Of a stretch of 64,000 nucleotides of DNA, positions 1-9,049 are shown piece after piece (within the stretch, counting starts at the first letter, position 1; every line of letters starts with the position of its first letter). Source of the stretch: Candidatus Villigracilis adiacens (GTDB lineage: Bacteria > Chloroflexota > Anaerolineae > Anaerolineales > Villigracilaceae). A program made the position numbers and the translations under genes. The notes beneath the pieces were generated by a model. It saw only the letters and a list, made by a program, of their open reading frames with translations. It ran no database searches and was not told where the DNA came from. The DNA lies in assembly GCA_016703605.1 (NCBI GenBank), contig JADJBU010000022.1, positions 682,001 through 746,000 of the forward strand. The letters run 5' to 3'.

Positions 1-46
1 TTGTTATATTTTGTTATCTTTATCAAGATATGACGAAATATAACAA
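1..46. repeat. Inverted repeat at left edge
   Basis: TTGTTATATTT at 1-11 is the exact reverse complement of 36-46, enclosing a further partly self-complementary AT-rich core (TATC...GATA). It lies just beyond the 3' end of the glycosyltransferase gene. It could be an operator or a weak terminator; the neighbour to the left is outside the window. Confidence 0.5.
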
Positions 47-76
47 CTCCCCTAGAATTTATCAAGATGACATTCG

Positions 77-1243
77 TCACTGATTCAGTTTATATTTTCT
101 CCCCCGCCATGTCACCCCCTGCCCCGAGAGAACCTTCCAGGCAGATGCAAGGATCATCATCGAAAAGATTCCCGCGCCCAAAAAAGTGGTAAACGCATAC
201 CAGGCTGGGATGTGAAAATACCCCGCCGCCCGCACCCGCATGAAGAGCAAATAAGTGGTGACACACAGGGCTTCACCCGTCACCGCCAAAGCAAACATCC
301 CGCCCCCATTCGCAAACCAGGCGAATCCAAACACGATCCATACCGGGAGAAAAAATGCCGCAAGGAATCCGAGCAGCGCGCCAAACGCCCCGAGCGCCAA
401 CAAACCGGGGTGAATGCTCAAACCGAGATAGATGTTCTTCGTCCAACCCTCCCAGATGCCCGCAAAGGAGGTGTACATGCGCGTGCTCACCGCCCGCGTC
501 CCATCGGCAAAAATGAGACGGAATCCCCGCGACTTGACATGATGCGCAATTGCCTGGTCTTCGGCGATCCTGTCCTTGACGCTTTCATGCCCGCCGATCG
601 CATCGTACGCGCTGCGTTTGATGAAAATAAACTGTCCGTTCGAGATCGCGTCCGCCCGCTTCGGATCGTTGACCTTTCTGGGCGAGAATCCCACCGTCAG
701 CGCTGTGAGCACCAGCGGCATGATGACGCGCTCCCAAAACGTGACGAGAATCTGGTTGGTGATGACGGTGAACAGGTCCGCCTTTTGTTTCATTGTCTCA
801 GCGTAGACCGATGAAAGCGCGAACGGTTCGAGAAAGGTATCGGCGTCTACAAAGCACAGCCACTCGCCGCGGGCAACACTCGCAGCCTGGTACAAGGCAT
901 GGGGTTTGCCCGCCCAGCCTTCGGGCAGGTCCGAGCCGCTGACTGGGAGGAGACGAGAGTCGCGGGACGCGATATCCTTCAATAGAGTCAGAGTCGAATC
1001 TGCCGAGCGGTCATCCAGAACGATGACTTCGAAGTTGGGATAATCCTGACGAAGAACCGCCTCGACACAACGCCGGATGTTGGTCTCTTCGTTCCGGGCT
1101 GGGATGCACACCGAAACCTTCGGCGCGTTTACCGGCGGCGGTGCGGGGGTGACGACGATATCCATATGGTATTGGTTGTGAATCCAATGGATGATGAGAA
1201 TGGCAAGAATGAAAAGTATAGTGGATAGGATGATATAGATCAT
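77..1243 (-). CDS. Family 2 glycosyltransferase, membrane anchored (CrtQ/CruC-like)
   Basis: Protein of 388 residues. An N-terminal membrane helix (about 2-22) is followed by a GT-A domain: the nucleotide-binding start (VSVCIPARNEE, about 43-53), the acidic DDRSADST motif and a DAD metal-binding motif (FVDADTF), then three or four C-terminal hydrophobic segments. This layout matches glycosyltransferases that act on lipid or carotenoid acceptors at the cytoplasmic membrane, such as glucosylation of carotenoids; the acceptor cannot be read from sequence. It lies 62 bp downstream of the SbcC-like gene on the same strand, separated by a heptamer array, so co-transcription is possible but a functional link is doubtful. 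No clear ribosome binding site is visible. Confidence 0.8.
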   Translation of the reverse strand: MIYIILSTILFILAILIIHWIHNQYHMDIVVTPAPPPVNAPKVSVCIPARNEETNIRRCVEAVLRQDYPNFEVIVLDDRSADSTLTLLKDIASRDSRLLPVSGSDLPEGWAGKPHALYQAASVARGEWLCFVDADTFLEPFALSSVYAETMKQKADLFTVITNQILVTFWERVIMPLVLTALTVGFSPRKVNDPKRADAISNGQFIFIKRSAYDAIGGHESVKDRIAEDQAIAHHVKSRGFRLIFADGTRAVSTRMYTSFAGIWEGWTKNIYLGLSIHPGLLALGAFGALLGFLAAFFLPVWIVFGFAWFANGGGMFALAVTGEALCVTTYLLFMRVRAAGYFHIPAWYAFTTFLGAGIFSMMILASAWKVLSGQGVTWRGRKYKLNQ

Positions 1244-1246
1244 GTC

Positions 1247-1274
1247 GAAGGTTGAAGGTTGAAGGTTGAAGGTT
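1247..1274. repeat. Heptamer tandem repeat (GAAGGTT)4
   Basis: Four exact copies of GAAGGTT lie between the SbcC-like gene and the glycosyltransferase. They resemble the short tandemly repeated heptamers seen at several other places in this window. Confidence 0.85.
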
Positions 1275-1305
1275 GCAAGTCGCCCCTTGACCTTCGACCG
1301 ATTAT

Positions 1306-3903
1306 TTACACCACCTGCACCGAGCTGCCGCGTTCCGTCTTTTCCACCTCAATGCGATTCGGAAAGGCGTCTTTGAGTTCGTCGAGATGGGTGATGATGA
1401 ATATCTTTGCGAAATCGTTTTTGACGGCGTTGATGGCTTCGACCAAACGCTGGCGTCCGAGCGCATCCTGCGAGCCAAAGCCTTCGTCAATGACGAGCGT
1501 TTGCAAACGCGCGCCCTTGCGCTGGGCAAGGATTTCCGAAAGCGCGAGCCGGATCGCAAAATTGACGCGGAAGGCTTCGCCGCCGGAGTACATTTCGTAA
1601 TCGCGCGCGCCGGAAGAATCGCTGATATGAATATCGAGCGTCTCTTTCAAGTCGTCGCGTTTCTTATCCTTGTACTCGGCCTGTGTGGCGAACTGGATCG
1701 TCATTGCGCCATCGCTAAGGCGTTCGAGGATGTCGTTGGCTTTCTGTTGAATCTGCGGCAATGCCTGCTCAATAAGCAACGCCGGGACGCCGTCCTTGCC
1801 AAAGGCGCGTTCGAGCGATCTATGGCGCGCAATGTTTTGATTGATCTCTTCGCGCTGACGGTCATAGTCGGCGCGGCGGCTGCGCAGGGTTGCCAGCACA
1901 TCCACCCGCTGACGAGCCGCGCCCAATTCCTGGCGGGCATTGTTCTCGTCTTCGCGCAGTTCAAAGAGTCTGCTCTCGGCTTCCTGCAAACTCGGCGCGC
2001 CTGATTCAGACTCAGCCAAAACTTTTTCCGCCTCTGCCAATACCTTCCCCTGTTCCACCGCTTCCACTTTCCATTTTTCACTTTCCACCCCCAACTCTTC
2101 GATCTCTTTCCCGATCCGCCCGCTCAACTCCCGCGCCGACTCCAAACCGCGCGATTCCTCCTCCACCCCGCGCAATTCGCTTTCCTCTTTGCGTTTGGCC
2201 TCGTGCGCCGACACGTCATAACCAAGTTTGGCAAGTTCCTTATCCAATTTGGCAAGCGCCTTTTGCGCCTCACTTGCATACTTTCCACTTTCCAGTGCTT
2301 TTGTAATTTCCTTCAACCGCTTCGCGCCCGTCTTCTCCCACTCCCTGCCCTGCGCCTGAATCGATTCCAACTGCAAGGTCAACTGCGAAATGGAATTCGA
2401 GAAGCGCAGCCGCTCATTCTCCACATTCGCCAGCCTCGTAACTTGTAACTCGTAACCCGTAACCCGTTCCCCAAGTTCGTCCCCCTCCTTCTTATTCGCG
2501 CGAAACGCATCGCCTTTCTCTTTGCCAGCCTGTTCCAACTCTTTGAGCGTGGACTTGCGATGATCTTCGCTCAACGCCTGCCCGCACAGCGGACATTCCG
2601 CGCCGTCGGCAACGTTCAATGCATCGATGCGCGTCTTCAATTCATCCATCTCGCGGCGCAGCGACTCATTCTCCGCCTTCAAGCCCGCCTGCCGCTCCCG
2701 CGCCTCATTGCGTTGATTTTCCAATTCGGCCCGTTCTTGAATCTTCGCTTCGGCTTCCTTCAAAGATTTTTCAGCCGCGCCCAACTGGGATTCCAACCCT
2801 CCCAAAACTGATACCTGTTCACTGATCACCGCCCACTGCTTGCCAAGTTCTTCCCCCTCCTGCTTCAACTTCGCCTTCTCCACTTCGATCTCGCGCAGCA
2901 AAGGCTGGCGCTTCTCGTCATGCTCACGGAACTGCAAGGCGTTATTCTCAAACGCCTCCAACTCGGCGCGCGCCTTCTGCCAGGCTTTGTAGGTTTTTCC
3001 AATTTCTTTCGCGCGTTCCACCAGGTCCATGTACCCGGCGCGTTCATTTTCTTTTACAACAATCTTTGCCTCGACCGAAGCAAGCGCATCCTGCGCCCGC
3101 TTCAAATACGCCCGGGCAGTTTCAACCGATCTACGCTGCTCCCCCACCAAAGCCGCATTGCGGCGAATCGACTCCAACGCCGACTCCTGCGCCTCCCTCG
3201 CCGCCGCCAGTTGAGTCAGGGTCTTTTCCAGTTCACCCAACCGGCGCTTTCTTTCCTCTTCTTCAGCCAATTCGGCTTCGATCTCCGCCATGCGCCCGTC
3301 GATCTCGTCCACCTCGCGCTCCAGCGATTTGCGTTTATCGGCTGCGCGTTCTTTATACGAATCCCAAACCTCCAGCCCCAGAATCGAACTCAAGACCGCC
3401 TTGCGGTCGCTCGACTTCTTCTGCGTAAACTGGTCTGCCCTGCCCTGCAAAAAGAACGAGGCATTGACGAACGTCTCATAGTCCAGCCGCAGGATCTGTT
3501 CGATCCGCGCCTGTGTTTCCCGGGTCGTTTTCTCAGTCAGCGGTCTCCACCCCCCGCCTTCTGCCTTCTGCTTGCGGCCTTCTGCTCCACCACCATCAAG
3601 CACTTGAAATTCCAACACCGTCGTCTTTCCCCTCGGCAGAGTCCTCTGCACGCGATAGATATTACCTTCATACTCAAAGGTCAGCGCAACCTCCGCCGCC
3701 TTCACATCCTGATTCAGGTTGAGGACATCCATCCCCTTGCCGCGCGCCTCGCCGAACAACGACCACGTAAACGCATCCAAAAGAGACGACTTCCCCGCCC
3801 CATTCTGGCCGGAGATACAGGCAAGCTGGATCGAATCGAAATTCAATTCCACCGGGTCGCGGTAGGAAAGAAAACCGGCAATGCGTAAACGCAGGGGAAT
3901 CAT
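1306..3903 (-). CDS. sbcC: SbcC/Rad50-type SMC ATPase
   Basis: Protein of 865 residues with the full Rad50/SbcC architecture: Walker A (GQNGAGKSS, 32-40), a long Glu/Lys/Ala-rich coiled coil, a zinc-hook CPLCG around residue 437, a second coiled coil, then the ABC signature (YSGGEAFR) and Walker B/D-loop (LVIDEGFGSQD) near the C-terminus. Such proteins work with the nuclease SbcD/Mre11 to process DNA ends and hairpins. No sbcD is adjacent: the gene begins its own unit, divergent from the Thr-rich ORF (38 bp gap), and is followed by a glycosyltransferase. Length is slightly below E. coli SbcC and typical for Rad50-like forms. Naming as sbcC is by architecture only. Confidence 0.9.
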   Translation of the reverse strand: MIPLRLRIAGFLSYRDPVELNFDSIQLACISGQNGAGKSSLLDAFTWSLFGEARGKGMDVLNLNQDVKAAEVALTFEYEGNIYRVQRTLPRGKTTVLEFQVLDGGGAEGRKQKAEGGGWRPLTEKTTRETQARIEQILRLDYETFVNASFFLQGRADQFTQKKSSDRKAVLSSILGLEVWDSYKERAADKRKSLEREVDEIDGRMAEIEAELAEEEERKRRLGELEKTLTQLAAAREAQESALESIRRNAALVGEQRRSVETARAYLKRAQDALASVEAKIVVKENERAGYMDLVERAKEIGKTYKAWQKARAELEAFENNALQFREHDEKRQPLLREIEVEKAKLKQEGEELGKQWAVISEQVSVLGGLESQLGAAEKSLKEAEAKIQERAELENQRNEARERQAGLKAENESLRREMDELKTRIDALNVADGAECPLCGQALSEDHRKSTLKELEQAGKEKGDAFRANKKEGDELGERVTGYELQVTRLANVENERLRFSNSISQLTLQLESIQAQGREWEKTGAKRLKEITKALESGKYASEAQKALAKLDKELAKLGYDVSAHEAKRKEESELRGVEEESRGLESARELSGRIGKEIEELGVESEKWKVEAVEQGKVLAEAEKVLAESESGAPSLQEAESRLFELREDENNARQELGAARQRVDVLATLRSRRADYDRQREEINQNIARHRSLERAFGKDGVPALLIEQALPQIQQKANDILERLSDGAMTIQFATQAEYKDKKRDDLKETLDIHISDSSGARDYEMYSGGEAFRVNFAIRLALSEILAQRKGARLQTLVIDEGFGSQDALGRQRLVEAINAVKNDFAKIFIITHLDELKDAFPNRIEVEKTERGSSVQVV

Positions 3904-3941
3904 CGAAAGTTACCCAATCTCATGGATTATAATCTACGCAT

Positions 3942-4433
3942 ATGTTCGAAGCCGACACTCCCCAAGCCCGTCGCCGCCTGCGGCTTCTGGTCGCCATCAT
4001 CGCCACCATTCCCTGTTACTGCGCCGGTTTTGTCTGCCTCTCCTTCGCGCCCAATCCAGACGATGCAACCCCCACGCCCACATTTACAACCACCGCTACA
4101 GGCAGCGTAACGCCCGCCACTGCCACCGTCAGCGGCACACCATCCATTCTCACGCCAACCATCTCGCCCACGCCAAGCACAACGCCCACCGCCACCGTCT
4201 CCCTGACTCCCTTCCAACCGGCAACGAACACGCCGATCCCAACCTTCACCTTCACATCAACGCCAACCGCCACGCCAACCAACACACCGACGAACACCTT
4301 CACGCCCACAGCCACCAACACCGCAACCCATACGCCCACCGCCACCGCCACGCCGACCATTACATCCACCAGCACCCCCAGCGCAACGCCAACCAACACC
4401 CTCACCGCATCACCCACCGCCTTCGGACCATGA
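3942..4433 (+). CDS. Thr/Pro-rich membrane-anchored low-complexity protein
   Basis: Protein of 163 residues. A basic N-terminus (RRRLR) and one hydrophobic segment (about 14-34) are followed by about 110 residues made almost only of Thr, Pro, Ala, Ser and Asn in TPT/TNT-like units. It resembles the stalk regions of other lipoproteins in this window but has no globular domain. A TATAAT at 3928-3933 lies only 8 bp before the ATG, so the message may be leaderless. Its stop overlaps the next start in an ATGA junction, which supports real translation coupled to the peptidase. Function unknown; it could also be a leader-like remnant. Confidence 0.55.
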   Translation: MFEADTPQARRRLRLLVAIIATIPCYCAGFVCLSFAPNPDDATPTPTFTTTATGSVTPATATVSGTPSILTPTISPTPSTTPTATVSLTPFQPATNTPIPTFTFTSTPTATPTNTPTNTFTPTATNTATHTPTATATPTITSTSTPSATPTNTLTASPTAFGP

Positions 4434-5503
4434 GCGACATCCTCCCATTTCTCAAATCCCTTATTTCTGTTTCAGGTCTTTCAGGGGATGAAACCCCCGC
4501 AGCGGACCTCATCAAAAAGCAGTGGACTCCGCTGGTGGATGAGATTTCCCAATCTGCCCTCGCCTCTGTTCATGGACTGAAACTTGGTTCGCTAAAGAGG
4601 AGCCGTTCCTCCGCCCCATCCGTTTTGATCGCCACCCACATGGACGCCATCGGCATGATGGTCGTCCGCATCGTGGACGGGTTCATTTACATCACCAACG
4701 TCGGCGGCATCGACGCAAGAGTCCTGCCGGGCACACCGGTCACCGTCCATGCCTCGGGGACAAAGGAGGAACTTTACGGCGTGATCGCCATGCCCCCCGC
4801 CAACCTTCTGCCCGACGGCGAAGGGAGCGGAGTCGTCGCGATGAAATATCTGTTCGTGGATACAGGATTAGCTCCCGGCGAAGTCTCGAAGCGGGTCCGC
4901 GTCGGCGATAGAGTCTCTTTTGGAACAGAACCCATCGAAATGTCCGGTGGAACCGTGAGCGGACACACCCTCGACAACCGCGCCTCCGTCGCCGCGCTCA
5001 CCGTCTGCCTTGAGGAATTGCAGTCCAAAAAACATCTGTGGGACGTGTGGGCAGTGGCGACCGCGCAGGAGGAAACATCCTTCGGCGGCGCATACACCAG
5101 CGGATTTCAACTTCGTCCAACGATTGCTGTCGTCGTCGACATGACCTTCGGCACAGGCGCGGGAGCAAGCGGATACCAAACTTTTCCGCTCGGCAAAGGC
5201 GTGACGCTTGGCATCGGTCCAAGCATCCATCCGTTTTTATATAAACGCTTCAAAGAAGTCGCCGAACGGGTCGAGATACCGGTCTCGGACGACCTGATGC
5301 CCGAATACTCTTCCACCGATGCGGATGCGTTGCAGCTCACCGCTGAAGGGATACCGACCATGGTCGTCAGCATCCCTCAGCGTTACATGCATACCGCGGT
5401 TGAACTGGTGGCAATGAAAGACATCCACCGCGCCGGAAGATTACTGGCTGAATTCATCGCTTCACTCGAAGCGGATTTTATGGAAAGAATAATTTGGGAT
5501 TAA
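4430..5503 (+). CDS. M42 family metallo-aminopeptidase (paralog 1)
   Basis: Protein of 357 residues of the M42 (glutamyl aminopeptidase/TET) family, cytosolic dinuclear metal aminopeptidases that degrade peptides. Visible metal and catalytic residues are the His in ATHMDAIG, the Asp in HTLDNR, the Glu pair in AQEETS, the Asp in VVVDMTFG and a C-terminal His in MHTAVE. The reading frame is open far upstream, but homology begins at the ATG at 4430 that overlaps the preceding stop by 4 bp, so I start there. It is more divergent from the other two M42 proteins nearby (DNR rather than DDR; FGGAY rather than LRGA), suggesting a different substrate. Confidence 0.9.
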   Translation: MSDILPFLKSLISVSGLSGDETPAADLIKKQWTPLVDEISQSALASVHGLKLGSLKRSRSSAPSVLIATHMDAIGMMVVRIVDGFIYITNVGGIDARVLPGTPVTVHASGTKEELYGVIAMPPANLLPDGEGSGVVAMKYLFVDTGLAPGEVSKRVRVGDRVSFGTEPIEMSGGTVSGHTLDNRASVAALTVCLEELQSKKHLWDVWAVATAQEETSFGGAYTSGFQLRPTIAVVVDMTFGTGAGASGYQTFPLGKGVTLGIGPSIHPFLYKRFKEVAERVEIPVSDDLMPEYSSTDADALQLTAEGIPTMVVSIPQRYMHTAVELVAMKDIHRAGRLLAEFIASLEADFMERIIWD

Positions 5504-5555
5504 TAGCGCAGGGCGCGTTCTCTAACGCGCCGGTCGGCATAAGAGAACGCCGACT

Positions 5556-6620
5556 ATGCATCAAACAAGAATTATGCTAACCATCGGCTCACCCCAACTC
5601 AAACTGCTCGAAAAACTCTGTAACGCCATGTCCGTCTCAGGCGATGAGGGCGAAGTACGCCGCATCGTGCTGGACGAAGTCAAGCCGTATGCCGACGAAG
5701 TGAAAGTGGACGCGCTCGGAAGTGTGCTGGTCCGTAAAAAGGCGAAATCCAAAAAGGCGATGCGCGTTTTACTCGACGCCCACATGGATGAAGTCGGTTT
5801 TATGATCGTCAAGGACGACGGCGACGGCTTTTACGAATTCCGCACCGTCGGCGGAATTGATGAGCGGCATCTGGTCGGCAAGCAGGTCATCGTCGGCAGG
5901 GATCACACGCCGGGCGTCATCGGCGCGAAACCGATTCATCTCACTGATGCAGGCGAGCGCAGTCATACTGTCAGCGTCGAATCCATGCGCATCGACCTGG
6001 GTCCCGAAGGCAAAGCCAAAGCCGGAGACCGCGCCACGTTTGCGACGAAGTTCAAGCGGGTCGGTCCGTCCATCATGTCCAAATCCATCGACGACCGCAT
6101 TGGCGTGGCGATATTGATCGAATTGCTGAAACAAGCGCCCTACGATGTGGAAATTTGTCTCGCCTTCAGCGTGCAGGAGGAGATCGGTCTGCGCGGCGCG
6201 ACCGTGGCTGGATATCATTTCGACCCCGACCTCGCCATCGCTGTAGACTCGACTCCCGCCCGTGACCTGCCACACTACGATGGCGCGGAAAATTATTTGT
6301 ACAACACCCGGCTGGGATTTGGTCCTGCCATTTACCCGGCTCATTCCCCCGTCATCAGCGATCCGCGGCTTTTGAAATTCCTTCAAGGCTTGGGCGAGAA
6401 ACACAAGATACCCCATCAACTCCGTCAACCCGGCGGCGGTGGCACGGATGCTGGCGCGATCCAGCAGGTGCGCTCGGGCGTGCCGGTCATTTCGATCTCA
6501 GTCCCGCATCGCTACACCCACAGTCCCATCAGCATTTCGCGCGTGGACGACTGGAAGAACACCTTGAATTTGTTGCACGTTGCGTTGCAGGAAATGACGC
6601 CTGCACTTTTGAAGAGATAA
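5556..6620 (+). CDS. M42 family metallo-aminopeptidase (paralog 2)
   Basis: Protein of 354 residues. Motifs in order are DAHMDEVGF (first metal His/Asp), KSIDDRIG (bridging Asp), VQEEIGLRG (catalytic and metal Glu), AVDSTPA (metal Asp) and HRYTHSP (metal His), all intact. The family forms large oligomeric shells that trim peptides from the N-terminus. A second in-frame ATG at 5574 is an equally plausible start because neither has a strong ribosome binding site. It lies 52 bp after paralog 1 on the same strand and probably shares its transcript. Confidence 0.92.
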   Translation: MHQTRIMLTIGSPQLKLLEKLCNAMSVSGDEGEVRRIVLDEVKPYADEVKVDALGSVLVRKKAKSKKAMRVLLDAHMDEVGFMIVKDDGDGFYEFRTVGGIDERHLVGKQVIVGRDHTPGVIGAKPIHLTDAGERSHTVSVESMRIDLGPEGKAKAGDRATFATKFKRVGPSIMSKSIDDRIGVAILIELLKQAPYDVEICLAFSVQEEIGLRGATVAGYHFDPDLAIAVDSTPARDLPHYDGAENYLYNTRLGFGPAIYPAHSPVISDPRLLKFLQGLGEKHKIPHQLRQPGGGGTDAGAIQQVRSGVPVISISVPHRYTHSPISISRVDDWKNTLNLLHVALQEMTPALLKR

Positions 6621-6631
6621 CTTCTTTGATA

Positions 6632-6718
6632 TGTCATGCTGAGCGAAGCGAAGCATCTCTACGGCGTACGAAGAGACCCTTCGGTCGTGGCGCGAGGCGC
6701 CACTCCCTCAGGGTGACA
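6632..6718. repeat. Dispersed imperfect palindromic repeat (TGTCATGCTGAG...CTCAGGGTGACA)
   Basis: An 87-bp element whose ends, TGTCATGCTGAG and CTCAGGGTGACA, are near-perfect inverted copies. A related element sits inside a glycosyltransferase gene at 58080-58170 and a partial one near 8970-9000. The last bases supply a spurious ATG at 6718, which is why the downstream gene is started at 6730. Confidence 0.8.
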
Positions 6719-6729
6719 TGGAAAACATT

Positions 6730-7449
6730 ATGAACGGACTCATCGCTTTACTCGGTTCCGGTGAATATCTGCCCGTGATGAACGAGGTGGACAAATACCT
6801 GCTCGCCCATTGCGGCGCGGCCGGGCGCAAGCCGCGCGTGGTCTGCCTGCCAACTGCGGCGGGAGAGGAGGGTGAGGCAAGCGTGGAGCGTTGGTTGAAG
6901 ATGGGCGTGGAGCATTTCTCTGCACTTGGGGCTGAAGTTCAGGGGATCCCGGTCACAGACGGGAAAACTGCCAACGATGTGAATCATGCCGAGGCGGTGA
7001 AAGAGGCGGACCTTGTCTACTTCTCCGGCGGGAATCCCGTTTATCTCCATCGCACGATGAAGGACAGCCTGGTCTGGCAGGCGGCTCAAAAAGTTTGGGA
7101 ACGCGGCGGGGTTTATGCGGGATGTTCGGCTGGCGCGATGATTCTCGGGCGCGAGGTGCCGGATTTCCGAATGCTCGGTTCGCGGACGATCCCGGTCTTT
7201 GGCCTTGTGCCCGCGGCGTTCATCATCCCCCACTTCGACGCCATCCCGGTTTTCTTCAAGCCGCTGGTGACGATGTCGCGCAAACGGCTGCATGAAGGCG
7301 AGGTCATGGTTGGGATCGACGAAAACACAGCCATCGTTGGAAAGGCAAACGAATCATGGGTTGTGATGGGTGAAGCAAAAGCGCATATCTTTACGAAGGA
7401 CGACAGCAGAAGTTATTCGGCTGGCGAAACATTTACCCTTGGAAAATAA
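6730..7449 (+). CDS. S51-like peptidase (dipeptidase E/cyanophycinase fold)
   Basis: Protein of 239 residues with the class I glutamine-amidotransferase-like fold of family S51. The nucleophile elbow is GCSAGAMILG with Ser133; FSGGNPVYL (98-106) is the preceding conserved loop, and AFIIPHFD follows. S51 enzymes are cytosolic serine peptidases cleaving Asp-dipeptides or cyanophycin; which applies here cannot be told. The start at 6730 is preferred over 6718 because the latter ATG is contributed by the dispersed repeat. The gene sits between M42 paralogs 2 and 3 and stops one base before the next start, so the set looks like a peptide-catabolism operon. Confidence 0.85.
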   Translation: MNGLIALLGSGEYLPVMNEVDKYLLAHCGAAGRKPRVVCLPTAAGEEGEASVERWLKMGVEHFSALGAEVQGIPVTDGKTANDVNHAEAVKEADLVYFSGGNPVYLHRTMKDSLVWQAAQKVWERGGVYAGCSAGAMILGREVPDFRMLGSRTIPVFGLVPAAFIIPHFDAIPVFFKPLVTMSRKRLHEGEVMVGIDENTAIVGKANESWVVMGEAKAHIFTKDDSRSYSAGETFTLGK

Positions 7450-7450
7450 A

Positions 7451-8455
7451 ATGAAATCATTGCTCAAAACTCTCACCGAAACGTACGGACCCTCGGGTCA
7501 TGAAGACGCCGTCCGCAAGATCATTCAGAAGGAAGTGAAGCCCTTCGCGGATGAAATGCGCGTGGATGCGATGGGAAGCCTGATCGTCCGCAAGAAGCCA
7601 ACGGTGGACGTGGAGTATTCCAAACGCATTATGCTCGCGGCTCACATGGATGAGATCGGCGTGATCGCCAGTCACATCGACAAGAACGGCTTCGTGCGCT
7701 TTGCGAGCAATGGCGGCGTGTTCGGGCGTTACACGCTCGGGGCGCGCATCCGCTTTATGAACGGCGTGACCGGCGTGGTCGGGTTCGATAAATTCGAAAA
7801 TATGGACCAGGCTCCTGCGCTGAGCAAGATGTACATTGACGTCGGCGCGACCAGCCGAAGCGATTGCCCGGTGAAGGTCGGCGACTTCGGCGCGTTCGAA
7901 CGCTCGTACATGGAGATGGGAAACCGGCTCGTCGCCAAGTCTATGGATGACCGTTCGGGCGTGGTGGTTTTGATCGAAACATTGAAGGCGATTAAATCCA
8001 CGCCGCATGATCTTTTCTTCGTCTTTACCACACAGGAGGAAGTCGGCGTGCGCGGCGCAGGGACAGCCGCCTACCGCATCGACCCGGAGATCGGGCTCGC
8101 CGTCGATGTGACCGCGACAGGCGACACTCCCGCTTCGTCGAAAGTAAACATGGATTTAGGCAAGGGTCCGTGCGTGAAGGTGCGCGACCCGGGAATGCTC
8201 TCCGATCCGCGCGTGGTCGAGTGGATGGTGAACACGGCGGAGAAGGCAAAAATCCCCTACCAGCGCGAAGTTCTGCTGATGGGCAGCACGGATGCGCGGG
8301 CAATTCAACTCACCCGTTCCGGTGTGATGGCAGGCGCTTTGTCCATCCCCTGCCGTTACGTCCACTCCGCTTCTGAGATGGTGGATCTGGACGACTTGAA
8401 GAATTCGGTGAAATTGCTGACGGCGATGTTAAGCAAGCCGGTCAAATTCAATTAA
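7451..8455 (+). CDS. M42 family metallo-aminopeptidase (paralog 3)
   Basis: Protein of 334 residues beginning at the ATG directly after the S51 stop; upstream in-frame codons belong to the previous gene. The family residues are present: AAHMDEIGV, KSMDDRSGV, TQEEVGVRG, AVDVTATG and RYVHSASE. It is close to paralog 2 in the N-terminal metal loop and probably differs in the substrate pocket. A third copy in one operon suggests a battery of aminopeptidases with complementary specificity. A cellulase label, sometimes attached to this family, is not supported. Confidence 0.92.
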   Translation: MKSLLKTLTETYGPSGHEDAVRKIIQKEVKPFADEMRVDAMGSLIVRKKPTVDVEYSKRIMLAAHMDEIGVIASHIDKNGFVRFASNGGVFGRYTLGARIRFMNGVTGVVGFDKFENMDQAPALSKMYIDVGATSRSDCPVKVGDFGAFERSYMEMGNRLVAKSMDDRSGVVVLIETLKAIKSTPHDLFFVFTTQEEVGVRGAGTAAYRIDPEIGLAVDVTATGDTPASSKVNMDLGKGPCVKVRDPGMLSDPRVVEWMVNTAEKAKIPYQREVLLMGSTDARAIQLTRSGVMAGALSIPCRYVHSASEMVDLDDLKNSVKLLTAMLSKPVKFN

Positions 8456-8491
8456 ACACAAAGGGCACGAAGTTCACGAAGGTATAAGAAC

Positions 8492-8965
8492 TTGGGTGAT
8501 TACAACCGTTCAACCAAAGAGATCGCTTTCAACGACATTCCCGCGAATGTGATAAACAGCGTCCGCGCGTACATCGAAAAGCACAACCTGGGCGATATCC
8601 TTGCCAGCCCGGTGATGTGCATTGTCTCCACATCTGAAAAGATCAAAAAGGGACTCTTCGGCGGCGGACCGGGTCCGAAGCAGTTGATTCAAACCGCCAT
8701 CCTGACCGACCGCTGGCTGATCCTCGCCGATAACGTGGACCAGAACGCGTTGTATGTCAAATCCATGCAGCTGCGGGATATTACGGTGGAGGATTACGGG
8801 GAGAGTTCGTTTTACAAAATGATCCCCGATACGGGCATGAACGTCAGCGGGCGTTTTACGGATGCGAGCGAAAATGGATTAATCTTCCTGCCCCTGGGCG
8901 CGGATGCGGCTGGGGAGAAGTTCAAGTCCGCGTTGATCGAGGCGGCGCAGAAGGCGAAGATGTGA
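8492..8965 (+). CDS. Conserved hypothetical protein, soluble
   Basis: Protein of 157 residues starting at TTG with GAAGG about 10 bp upstream; no other start keeps the N-terminal half. It has no signal peptide or membrane helix. The sequence reads as an alpha/beta protein with a strongly conserved-looking middle (LTDRWLILADN) and a Gly-rich loop (GLFGGGPGPKQ). I do not recognise the family; the alternation of short strands is compatible with a PH-like fold. It is the last gene of the peptidase run and is followed by a strong bidirectional terminator. Confidence 0.65.
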   Translation: MGDYNRSTKEIAFNDIPANVINSVRAYIEKHNLGDILASPVMCIVSTSEKIKKGLFGGGPGPKQLIQTAILTDRWLILADNVDQNALYVKSMQLRDITVEDYGESSFYKMIPDTGMNVSGRFTDASENGLIFLPLGADAAGEKFKSALIEAAQKAKM

Positions 8966-9007
8966 ATGAAGCGTGTCACTCTGAGCGCCACGAAGCATGA
9001 CATTCAC

Positions 9008-9047
9008 AAGAAAACGGCTTGACCATAATCAGTCAAGCCGTTTTCTT
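9008..9047. terminator. Bidirectional rho-independent terminator
   Basis: Perfect 16-bp arms (9008-9023 and 9032-9047, core AACGGCTTGAC) with an 8-nt loop and A/T-rich ends on both sides, placed exactly between convergent genes. Confidence 0.92.
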
Positions 9048-9049
9048 TC

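Noticed and set aside
2920..3888. 322-codon ORF opposite the SbcC-like gene
   Set aside because: Mirror of the coiled-coil coding sequence; no start signal or family.
4430..8455. Cellulase (endoglucanase M) function for M42 proteins
   Set aside because: All metal-peptidase ligands are present; the cellulase name is historical for this family.
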